From NCBI GenBank assembly GCA_018350325.1, contig JAEVLN010000002.1, positions 248,001-312,000 on the forward strand: 64,000 bases of DNA, read 5' to 3'. This DNA comes from Globodera rostochiensis (lineage: Eukaryota; Nematoda; Chromadorea; Rhabditida; Heteroderidae). Below the pieces are notes generated by a model. The model saw only the letters and a list, made by a program, of their open reading frames with translations, ran no database searches and was not told the origin of the DNA. Shown piece after piece: positions 23,367 to 34,133 of the stretch. How positions within the stretch are numbered: position 1 is the first letter of the stretch; every line of letters begins with the position of its first letter. Made by a program: the position numbers and the translations under genes.

Positions 23367-26300
23367 ATGAAGGTCTGCATAATTGGAGCTGGAGTGAGTG
23401 GACTAACGGCTATAAAAGTACAATTTATATATTTATAATCTATAAAATAAAAAAATATATATATTTATATATATTTGTATTTGTTTTTTTTGCGATAGGC
23501 ATGTCTCGAAGAGGGCATCAATGACGTTGTGTGTTATGAGAAAACTTCACAAATTGGTGGACTTTGGAACTATCGACCAAACAATGTTGACGTAAGCGTG
23601 GTTGATCGTATAATAAATATTTTTAATACGAATACGTATTTTAAAAAAGAGATCGGCGGACCGAATCCCGTCGGGATTTTCTCGGAAGCCCGCGGGATTG
23701 AATTCAGGCATTCCGACACTGCAATTTTCAGCAATTCGCAATTTTGAAAAAATACAATTTTTTGGGGACCTTTTTTAAAAATCAAAATTGGTTTCAAATT
23801 AAAAATGCACTCCTAAAAAGACTTATTTTGGGCCTCTAAAAAATTGATTTAATTTTCTGGGAAGGAGAGCCCGGCGGTGCCGCCGACAGGCGCCGTCGGG
23901 AAAAATTTCGGGATTTTTGCTAAGAAATTTCATCAAAAAATTTTTGCAAAATTAATCATTTTGCTTAGGAATTCGGAAAATTTTCATAAACAAAAATAGT
24001 TTACGTAAGAGTCAAAGATGTCCGGGAAAATTTTTACAAAAATTTGCATTCTTTGTTAAGACAATTGAAGCAAAAATCCAGAAGGATGTAATGAATTTTT
24101 TTTAAAATCATGTTTTTGTGCGCATTTTAATTAAAAAATATTTTGTTATTTAAAAAAAATTTATTAATGTCGGAAGAATACAAGGTTAGAGAAAATATGA
24201 TAAATAAGTGCTGGCAAAATATTCAATTAACACTTTTTCAAAAAATTTATTCCCTATTTTCAAGTGCGCGACCGTTATGGCATCAACTGTGGTAAGCGAT
24301 TAAAAATAATAATAAATAAATAAATAAATAAAGATCATTCATAAACCAACAGATCAATACATCCAAGGAAATGATGGCATATTCGGATTTTGTGAGTTTT
24401 ATTTTAAGTGATCGAAATTTTAAGAAACGATTTTACAAGGAGAATTTAAATCACACTCAAAAAAAATGAGACTAAATGACGAAAACAAAGATTTGTAAAT
24501 TAAAAAAAAACAGAAAGGATAAATTTCATCCCAAAAAGCCTGATGCCCACAAAAAAATATATGAATGAGGTTAATAATTAAATAATAAATATTTGAATTT
24601 TTATTTAAGATTAAAAAATATGTATAAAACAACATGTTATTTTACCGTATTTTTTATTAATATTTATAATTTACATTTTTTTAATTAATCGTTAATTATT
24701 CAATTTTAACGTGTTAAGCCGCCTCCATGTGAATTTCCAAATTTTATGCACCATTCTTATGTGCAAAAATATTTGCAAATGTATGCGCACAAATTCAATT
24801 TATTGCAATACATCGAATTTAACACCGTCGTTACAAAGGTAAAAAAACATTTAAAAACATTGTATTTTATTTTATTTTATTTTGAATTAATTTCGAAGAT
24901 GACATTAAATGATAAAATTTGGCACGTCGAACTTTCAAATGGAAAAAGTGGCAAATTTGATGCCGCAATGCTCTGTACGGGCCACCATTGTGAGCCATTA
25001 ATTCCGGAAATTCCAGGTAAATGTGAACATCTTTATATTAGAGCAGAGTTGGCCGGGACAGGGATTGAGACTGAAATGTCCTTTTTGGGACTAAAATCCT
25101 CTCTAATATTGTCCCGGTTTTTTCAAATACAATCGTTTTATTGTCAATTAATCGTGGGGGTTTTTGACCGGGATTTGGTCAATTTTTACCTTTATAAAAT
25201 CCTGAACTTTTAATCACAATCCCGAGTTTTCTTTAAAATCTCGATTCCGCGCTACTCTAATTTAAATCATTTGTCTATCTTTTGCAAACTCTAAATAAGA
25301 ATTACATTTCTTTAAAAATACACCAAAAATTCGACCTGAAAAAATTGCTCATTTATATTTTTTCCTTAATAAAAATTATTATTATCTCTAATTTTGATTT
25401 AATTTATTTTTTATGAAATTTAAGGCCTGATAAATTTCAAGGGCCAAGTGTTGCACGCCAACCAATACCGCGATTATAAGGGCTTCGAGGGCAAACGCGT
25501 GTTCATTCTTGGCATTGGCAACTCCGCGCTGGACATTGGCGTTGAGTTGGCTAAAATTGCTAAAAATGTGAGTTGTTCAAGATTTTCCCTATTTTATAGT
25601 CGAGAGATTCTGTAAATTTTAAAAATCTTTTATCGAACAACATCAATAAATTAAAATTAATTTCTTTTTTCTATAAAATAAACCAATTTTTTATTAAATT
25701 TTGATAATTGCTGAAATTATTGTTTAAATAATAGAAAAAAAAGATCCGATCCAATTGATCCGGGGCTCGTTTTAAAGAGTGGCTCAATTGTGAACACTTT
25801 TATATTATGTCGTGCGTTAGAATAATTTTTATAGCTTTAAATATGTGTAAAAGTCCGAAACGGTTAAAGTTTGCTAAAAAATGTTCTCAAAAATTCCTAA
25901 TTTTTTTGCAGACTTTTGGCTTTTATTTATTTGGATTGTTTTACAAAATCCAATTTCATTTAAACATAATAAATTTTTGGCTGAACAAAGTTTTGCTTCA
26001 ACTTTTGCATCAATTTTTTTTTTGTTTCAAATACTGTTTAGATAACGATTTCCTTTATTTTACTTTGTTCTGTTGGCTACTAGTCCGAATCCCCCGTAAG
26101 ATTGCCGATTCAGTCCAGTACTGAAGCTAAGATTAAGGCCTAGCTTAGGCTTAAGCTTAGGCCTAAACCTAAGCTAGCCTAAGCTTAGTTTAGGCTTAAG
26201 CTTAGGCCTAAACCTAAGCTAGCCTAAGCTTAGTTTAGGCTTAAGCTTAGGCCTAAACCTAAGCTAGCCTAAGCTTAGTTTAGGCTTAGGCTTAGCCTAA

Positions 26301-28874
26301 GACGTGGAGGGGACACCGCTGCTCTATCCTATGCCCCTTTTTTGCAACATTTAACATAGGGTAAATTTAAATGAATTTTTGCAGGTGATCATTTCCACTC
26401 GGCGTGGCACTTGGGTGTTCAATAGGGTCATTCAAAATGGGCTACCATATGACGTTGTTTATCAGAGCAGATTTTATCAATGGATGATGAGCATTTTGCC
26501 ATGGACAATTGCCAACGATTTTCATGAACATCGAATGCAACAGCGAATGTTAATAAAATATTTTTGTATTTTTTTCTTGACAATTTATTTTTAAAAAATT
26601 GTAAAGCTTTGATTTAAATTTAAAAAGAAAATATTTAAATCCATATGTTGAAATTATTATGAAAATAATACAAAATTAATTTTTATAAATTTTATTTTTA
26701 AATAAATTAAGGGATCATGATATGTACGGACTTCGACCAGCACATCGCTTCTTTCAACAACATCCAGCTGTCAATGATTCTTTGGCCAATTTGTTGGCCA
26801 GTGGTCAAATTACAATTGCTGTAATAATTTGTTTAAATAAATTATTTTTTAAATGAATATTATTTTAAAATTTCAGAATGACATTTCTTCCATTGGCGAA
26901 CATTCAATTTGTGTAAAAGATGGACGTGAATTTGGCACCGATGTGCTCATTTTATGCACGGGATATACCTTCGGATTCCCATTCATTGACCCGCCGGAAT
27001 TAATCCCGACAAAAGTTTTTAAAATTGGCTTTCCTATTTTTAAATTTAAATTATTTTTTTCCGTGACAAAAATTAGGAAATGCGTGCAATATGCTTTCTA
27101 AACAATTTTTTTTTGTTTTGATTAAAAAACCCGCAAAATCAATTGGATTTTTGTTTTTGTTTTAGATAGGGTTGGTCCCCGTCCCCGAACCCCGACGTTT
27201 TTGAATTTTTCGGGGTTTTTTCTGGGAAAAACCCCGATTCCCGACTTTTCTTGCCCCGAGGGCTCGGGGACCAACCCTAGTTTTAGAATGTGGCACGATT
27301 AGGCGAACATAATAATGAATTGCATTTAAAAATCAATTAAAAATTATTATTGTTGTTTATTTAAGAGTCAAAATGACGTTGATTTGTACAAATATGTTTT
27401 TCCACCCTCAAATTGTGTGGCAAAACGTTTGGCAGTCATTGGTTTAGTGCAACCAATTGGAAGTGTGGTAAGCGGTGAAAAGACTAACGACAAATTAAAA
27501 TAAACTTTTTAATTAATCTAAATTAAATTAATCTAAATTAGGGTTAATTACTCCCTGACCCTCTTCATTTAAAAGATTAATATTAAATTATTCGGCTCGC
27601 AATATATTTTATTGTTTTTTAAATTAAATTTGTAAATAACTAAATATTTATCAGGCTTTAAAAAAATTTCAATAGAAAATTAATTATTTTAAAAAAATCA
27701 TTAGGCAAATTATTAATTTAATTTTTAACCAAAACTATTGTATTACATAATTCAATTGAATAATCAACCTGATTAATTAAAATTAATAAATAACCAAATA
27801 ATCATCAGGCACCAATTGCCGAGATGCAAGCTCGTTGGGCTGCCGCAATTTTTTCTGCACGTCTTGAACTTCCTGACGAAGCTGAAATGCGCGTGAATAT
27901 TGCACGCACAAGAGCGACGATGCGCCGCCAGTACTTCGAGTCGTCCAAGCACACGCTGCAAGTGCCGTTCATCCCCTACATGGATGAACTGGCCGAACTC
28001 GTCGGCTGCATGCCGAAAATCAAAAAAGTTTTTTTCCAAACAAAAAAAAGAGGGCCCTGAGCACGAGTCAAATACTGTGTAAAAATTAACATAGATAGTC
28101 CACCTTTGCCACCGATACGCTCCCAAAGCTTAAATAGGACTAAAAACTGCCGCTGAAGCAAAAAAAAAACCAACTCTGATTTGAAATCAAAAATTCTACA
28201 TAAAATAAAAAGTAAAAAAAATGTAGCCCCTCGAACCTGCCCAAAAGTCAAAAAACAAGAAAAAAAAAAAAGTCAAACAAAAAAAGGAGAGCCAAAATTA
28301 AAAAAATATATATATTTTTAGTGATTTTTAAAAGCTTCGAGCTTCTCGAAATTTCAGTTATTTGGACTGCATTTAAGATTCTCATGGACGAACCTAAACT
28401 TGGCCTTCGCATATTTTTTGGCCCAAACGTGCCATACATTTACCGCATTTCGGGACCAAATAAATGGAATAATGCGAAATTGGCAATAAATATGCTGCCA
28501 GAGCGTGTTAAAATGCCATTGAAACAGTAAAATTTAATTGAATAAATTATATAATTTTTTTATAAATTTATGATAATTTTTATTAACGATTATTATTATT
28601 TATTTTTAAAATTTGTAAATTTGTTAAATTCACATTTAGCGGCGCTATTGACAAAATGCCAAAGCGCAAATGCAAAGGCCTTGTCGACAGTTGGTTCAAT
28701 TATGGCATTACAAAATGTTTTGCGCTCTATTTTGGCGTTCTGTTCACCGTTGGACTTTGGCTTTGCGCGCGCAGCGACGGATGTTCGTCGACGATGTTCA
28801 TCACCTACAACATTTTGATCAGTCTGATCAGTTTCACTGTTTGGTTATTCCATTTCAATGTTGTCTGGCTGTGA
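23367..28874 (+). CDS. Flavin-containing monooxygenase (FMO), 14 exons
   Basis: Exons: 23367-23417, 23499-23591, 24266-24292, 24353-24391, 24719-24838, 24899-25016, 25425-25567, 26385-26548, 26712-26820, 26877-27014, 27366-27467, 27809-28027, about 28342-28526, and 28640-28874, giving about 580 aa. The family oxidises N- or S-containing substrates with NADPH, O2 and FAD, usually at the ER. The FAD site is IIGAGVSGL (5-13). STVINTSKEMMAYSDF is a typical FMO segment. The FMO signature FxGxxxHxxxY is FKGQVLHANQY (154-164), and the NADPH site GIGNSALD is at 179-186. LILCTGY follows downstream, and FFGPNVPYIYR is near the C-terminus. The hydrophobic C-terminal segment (about 540-580) fits a membrane anchor. 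All key motifs are intact, so it is probably functional. Introns carry several repeats. Only the exon 13 acceptor (CGAG) is weak. Confidence 0.9.
25032..25265. mobile_element. Dispersed inverted-repeat element in FMO intron 6
   Basis: The left end is TATTAGAGCAGAGTTGGCCG and the right end is CGCGCTACTCTAATTTA, a loose inverted pair. Internal words GGGACTGAAAT, TTTTGACCGGGATTTGGT and TTTAATCACAAtCCC recur at 22390-22470, 36220-36320 and 62370-62690. Confidence 0.45.
26124..26302. repeat. Telomere-like 45-bp tandem repeat in FMO intron 7
   Basis: Three near-identical 45-bp units consist of TTAGGC-like and GCCTAA-like hexamers in both orientations (AGGCTTAAGCTTAGGCCTAA, ACCTAAGCTAGCCTAAGCTT, AGTTT). 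TTAGGC is the nematode telomeric repeat, so this looks like a degenerate head-to-head interstitial telomere-like array. Confidence 0.75.
27167..27279. mobile_element. TAGGGTT-family element (copy 2) with 8-bp target duplication
   Basis: Ends are TAGGGTTGGTCCCCG and its inverse GGGGACCAACCCTA. The flanks are a perfect GTTTTAGA duplication (27159-27166 and 27280-27287). It is 113 bp, non-coding, and sits in FMO intron 10. The 8-bp duplication indicates mobilisation by a hAT-type transposase. Confidence 0.82.
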
Positions 28875-29097
28875 TTTTAAATGTTTTTATAGGAAATTAA
28901 TTCGTTTTTAATTAGAGATATAATCCATCTTTGAATATTTCTAAAATCTTTGAATAAAATAAACACTTATAACTTACTAATTTTAAGCAGAATAAATATT
29001 AAGGTGATGCCAACCTTTTAAATATGATATTTTTGGAAATTAACAATCCAATTCTGAATAAAATTTAAAAATAAAATTTGTTTTTTTCGGGCTTAGA

Positions 29098-29298
29098 GGA
29101 GAAAAACCGTGCCCGAGCGCCACTTTGTGAAGCTAATGAGGCTAAGGACAGAGACGCGGCGCGCCAATCGACTCTTTTTGGCCTATCTGAGAGCAATAGC
29201 CTAAAGAATACCAGAGTCAATTAGATGAAATTATGTTCAGTAAATTTAAAAGTTTTTTAACCCGAGCCATTCCATCCACATTGGCACGGTTTTTCTCC
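29098..29298. mobile_element. Small element with GGAGAAAAACCGTGCC inverted ends
   Basis: GGAGAAAAACCGTGCC at the left is matched by GGCACGGTTTTTCTCC at the right, with about 170 bp of non-coding sequence between. No clear target duplication is seen. Confidence 0.65.
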
Positions 29299-29323
29299 TT
29301 TATGCCCAACGGGGGAGGGGGGA

Positions 29324-29947
29324 TACCGTATTACTTTTGTAATTCCACCGGCGACATTATTTTTCAACCGTCTCAGTAAGGGCGACATTATTTTTCAAAT
29401 TGTTTGGCAATATGTCATCTATTAAGAAAATTTTTAACTTTTTCCACCCAATTTCCATACTTAAACGGGCGAAAATTTTTATAGAGAAAAAAACCAAAGG
29501 GACCCTTTTGGGTTGCAAAATTTGTAATTTTGGACCAATTTTCTTTACAAATTCCATCAAAAACACAAAAATTTGACCCCTAAATTGATTTTGTAGAAAA
29601 TTTTCTTCGGGAAAAACTCTAAGAAAAATATCATAAACCCAAAAAATGCACCCCTAAATCCAACTTTTTTTCGAAAAAATTCCTTAAGAAAAATGCAATA
29701 AACTCCAAAAATGCACACCCTAAAAATCGACTTAGCCCTTCCCCCGAAAAAAAAAATTCCTTGGTACACCCTTAAAACACACTCATAGTTTATCATTTTC
29801 CCCGTTACAACATCAAATTTTACCCAGTGGAAGAGAAATGATAAATTTGGGGGGGGCGACATTATTAGGGGGGCGACATTATTTTCCAACCTCCTCAGAA
29901 AGGGTGACATTATTAGAGGAGGTGGAATTACAAGAGTATATACGGTA
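29324..29947. mobile_element. TACCGTAT-family inverted-repeat element (copy 2)
   Basis: The left end is TACCGTATTACTTTTGTAAT followed by TCCACC; the right end is GGTGGAATTACAAG then AGTATATACGGTA. GCGACATTATT words are repeated inside both ends in inverted or direct order. The terminal heptamer matches the nested element at 21760-22351. No open frame resembles a transposase. Confidence 0.7.
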
Positions 29948-31210
29948 AGGCTAAAAACTGTCGGACTCTTTTACGGGCGGCGTGCCACAGGGATCAGGCG
30001 TGAGGCCAAAAAATGTCGTATGGCCGCGGGCGTCTAGGTCGGGACGGGCAAAATTTTGGGTACGGTGCTGCTGTAAACAATCCAAAAAATTTTTTTGATT
30101 TTTTTTAATATTTTAGATACAATTCGCAAGTTATTTGATTTTTTTTGGATAAATTCACTGAAAGTTTAAAAATTGTAACTTTGTTCAAAGTTGTTTATGT
30201 CATAAATGCAGAAAAACCAATTTCTTAACAATTATCGTTAAAATCTTCAAAAAATTTTGCCGCTGGGGCCTATCGGCGCCACCGGACCCCTGCCATTCCT
30301 AAAAAGCTTCAAAAAATTGCCGTATTTTAAAATTTTGCTTGCAAATCTTTTAACAAATTGAGTCAAAATTTAAAATTTACGTAAATTCGAATTTCGAATT
30401 TATTTTCCGATTTTGCTCATCCCTAGTCGGGACCTTATTTGTTAGTTTAATGTTCCTACGATAAGGCAGAACAAATTTAATTTATTTTCCTTTATCAAAA
30501 AATATCTGAAAACATAAAAAATGTTTTTTTTTTATTATTTTAATGTAACCTTTTTACGAGTTTATTAATAAAATGCAAATTAATCCACAAATATGGTTTC
30601 AAAATGGAAACTTCTTGAATTTGCTCTGTAAATTTCAGCTAAGGATTCCAATTTAATTTGCATTTTCTTAAACATTTTCCTAAATGTCGAAACAAATATT
30701 GTGAAAATTCACGGGTTGTTCACGTGAAATTGTATGTTTTTTATTATGTCAGCTTAAATTATCACCAGCCAGAAGCAATAATATTTACATTATTTCCATA
30801 AAATTGATTATAAATACATAGTTTTTGAATGAAGCTATTCATCTGCTATAGCAAGAATTATTTTATTTTTATCAATATATATGTATATAAATATATATAT
30901 ATTTTTAATGATTTTTTTTATTAAATTAAAAGGCAAATGAAAATATATTTAACTCACATTATTGTCGCTAAATTGCTTAGCCATTGAGAACCAATTTCTT
31001 ATTAAAAATATAAAATGTACATATTTCATTTTATTAAAAGAAACTTATTTTAGATATAAATAAAATTATATTTTTTGCTTTTAATTAATAATCATCGACC
31101 TTTTTCATGCATTACTTCGCCGTTTTCTTTTTTGGTGGGCGCTTTTGATTTAATTGTTAAATCTTTTTAAATTTAATTTTTTTCCCCCTCCTATTTTAGC
31201 AAGTTGGCCA

Positions 31211-33100
31211 ATGTTTGTGCAATCTGTGCCATTTGAAAGTGTGAAGCTTATTGTTGAAGCGACTTTAATGGTCCAGGAAAATTCAAATGGTCAACCAATG
31301 GCCAGAGAGGATTTGAGAGCATTTGCAGAATGCCAACAAACATTTTTAAAAAAGAGAATATTCATTGATGATTCAGTAGCCAAATTTGTTAATCTAATCG
31401 TCGAATTGGGCTATTTGGGCTTAGTGCGGCTGCTGGAGGACATTTGTACACAAAAAATTGTCACTGCCAAGGGGAAGTTGCGCACTTTGTGGTGCCAAAT
31501 GATGAAAGGCTATTTAACGGAAATCGAGTAATAATATACACTAATGTGGTTTTTTAATATAATTTTCAAAAAAATTGGTCAATCTTTTGGCAATGCTCCA
31601 ACAAAAAATGAAATGTTCTGGGATCTGGATTGGTTTGGTTTCAAAAAAATTGTTTTTAAAAAAGACAATTGGCAAGATTTTATATAAAATTCCAGCCCGA
31701 AATTATTGCTGATTTCGGGTAGATCAAAACCCGAATTTCCGCGGATCTTCTCTGGATGTTTGCATTAAATCGTTGTGAACAGATTTTTTCATGCCTTGAA
31801 GACGCTTCAAAATGTTAATTGAAATTTTTTTTCTAATCATAATAATCTTTTTGCATTTATTTTGACAAAAAAATAATAATTAATAATCATTTTTAATTTC
31901 AGTTTTGAGAAGCGCATCGTGCCACACATTAGCATGCGCCCTTCTGCCAGGAAATCGGTGAGTCATCACAGTGCACGCCTTAACTACTTACAATGTTTAT
32001 TTCTTAACAAGCACCGAAAATTGAAAGATTGGCAGGCACAGCAACGGCAAGAATTTGAAAACCTCGAAATTGCTGACGAAATGCCAATGCGCGAGGAATT
32101 GGTTTGGCAAGCGCAAAGAGTTGGCGCCGCACTGCTGTACACGTTGATCTACGGCGAGATGAAAGAACTGGTGGACCGTCAACTGATCGACAAGCCGCCC
32201 AAGCAGTACAAAGCGAATTTGGGTGGTGATCAACAGCAACAGAGAGCGGCGAGTGCTCAAAAACGGAGACTTGCGGCTTCTTCATCAAAGCGGGAGCGGA
32301 CAACGGCAAATAAGCGACAAATTGTGCAACAAATTGTAACTTTTAATATCAAAAATTTTAATTGGGTAAAAAAAAATTTGATTACCAAAAATCGGGCGGA
32401 GTCCTGGAAAATCTGTTTTGGATTAAAATATTGATTAATAATGAGCCAAAAAGCTCATAAATATTAATTTAAAAATGAAATTTATAATTCCTATTTTTTC
32501 GTAAATAAAGAATTTTGGCCACTCAAAAATGTTTTATTTATTGATTTCAATTAACAATTTCCCGTAAAAATGCCGAAATATCGACTAAAACCCCGAGGAT
32601 TAAATATGGATTAAAAATTTCGAAATATTGACTAAAATATTGACCAAAACCCCCAAAAAGTACCAAATATTGATTTAAGGATTAACTAAAATTCGTCAAC
32701 CTTATCAGTTTCTCTCTCACAAAATGTACTAAATTGTTCTCCTTCATCTAAATTGAACAAATTTCAACGAAAAAATGAAATTGTTAAAAAAATATTACCG
32801 CTTTAAAGAACTTTTTTAAATTAAATCTAAAAAGCATTTTCAATTTAGTCAAATAATAATAGTGATGAAGAAGAAGAAGAAGAAGAAGAAGAAGAAGAAG
32901 AAGAAGAAGAAGGCTTTAGTGACAATGCGTACATTGGCTTTTGGATCACAGCGGTTGAACGCGCATTCAGAAGGCGATTTGAAGCAGAAAGTGATTTATT
33001 GCTGAAAGAACTCGACGAGAAAATATCGTGGCGTGACTTTGGCCCACTTAAAAAGTCCATTTCTGAGTGGAAAAAGATGCTTGAATTGATGGGACATTAA
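31211..33100 (+). CDS. Unrecognised protein with basic and poly-Glu segments
   Basis: Three exons join in phase: 31211-31527, 31903-32335 and 32849-33100, giving about 333 aa. The ATG lies ten bases after a CTATTTTAG acceptor-like site, compatible with trans-splicing. Residues 1-106 are helical (MFVQSVPFESVKLIVEATLM, then LGYLGLVRLLEDIC). The middle has a helical segment (QAQQRQEFENLEIADEM) and a basic nuclear-localisation-like patch (QKRRLAASSSKRERTTANKR). The last exon opens with SNNNSD followed by a run of about 14 Glu from a GAA/GAG microsatellite, and ends with a helical tail (WKKMLELMGH). A possible 54-base intron (GTGAGT at 31960 to AACAAG) would shorten exon 2 without shifting frame. 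There is no signal peptide, so a nuclear or cytoplasmic role is likely. The family is not recognised. Confidence 0.62.
32862..32915 (+). repeat. (GAA)n microsatellite in coding sequence
   Basis: A GAAGAAGAA... tract encodes the Glu run in the third exon of the unrecognised protein. Its length is probably polymorphic. Confidence 0.8.
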
Positions 33101-34133
33101 TGAAAATTGATTATTAAAAGTTTTGATAGTTTGTTGAGCATAAAACATAAAAATTCATATTCCAATACCCTCCCCCCTAATAATAATGGCTAAACATTTT
33201 TAGAAACATATTCATCAAATTGTGCACATATTTTCGGCTTGAAAATGATTTTTTCCAACAAATTTTTCTTTCCAAGCATAGGAATGGAACATTTTTTAAG
33301 CATCAAAAAGAGAAAATGCTTGAAAATTAACTAATTTGGCCATCTGTCTAAAGATTTATTAACATTTAAAAACAAAATTCTTCAAAAAATTTCAGAATCT
33401 CAAATAAAGGACAGGACGTAGGTATACCTCAAATAAAGTACAAATCTTTAAAAAAAAAAGTACAAAAACATTCTTGCTTAAATTTGCGAGTGGCTTATCT
33501 AGGGGGGGGGAGGCTCTTGGGTAAGGTGGGGGGTTTTTTAATAATGAACATTTTGGCCAAAAAAAATTGTGCAATTTATGCCACCAAAAATAATTTTGTC
33601 AAAGCGAATTATTGGGAAATTGTTAATGTGAAAAATATTGGCAGATGCGTTTTTTTAGCGAGTAAAAAAACGTCGGAGTTGTTCGAAATTGGAATATCAT
33701 TTGGTGTCATCAGTGTGTTAATTGATCACATCGTATTCACTGATAAGAAAATTGAAAGGGTTACAATAAAATAGTTTGATAATCTCTGTCCATCACAATT
33801 GAGACAATACAAAATTTGTATTTTTCATATTTCCTTACAAAAATTTGGGATTTTTACCCATTTTAAGCCACAGTATAACGTTTTTTGTCAAAAGACGAAA
33901 CGATTAGCTTTCGCTTGATCATAAGCTCATCAAACGAAAAACTTTTGAATAATACCGATTTTGGTTGATTTACTTTCCTAGCGACTAAGCTATGGCTGAC
34001 TGGCTGATCGCGCCAAAACGGTCGATGTCCAGCTCCGATTTCCTCCTTATTATTAAAACTGACTATTTAAACATTTAATATATTTATATATATATATATA
34101 TATATATGTTGTAAAGTATATATATATTGTAAA
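33101..34133. other. Intergenic interval
   Basis: A frame at 33484-33774 (+) is open for 96 codons, but it starts in a G-run patch and shows no motif or splice partner. I do not call it. A (TA)n microsatellite lies at about 34078-34108, just upstream of the next ATG. Confidence 0.4.

Larger units (their letters stand above)
28875..31210. other. Intergenic DNA with two inverted-repeat elements
   Basis: No gene is supported. The elements at 29098-29298 and 29324-29947 are listed separately. The remainder is AT-rich with short GC patches (29950-30070, 30255-30300). An AT microsatellite-like stretch is near 30880-30905. Confidence 0.5.

Noticed and set aside
25807..26124. 105-codon Phe-rich frame in an FMO intron
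   Set aside because: AT-rich intronic DNA between confirmed FMO exons; composition is low-complexity and hydrophobic by chance.
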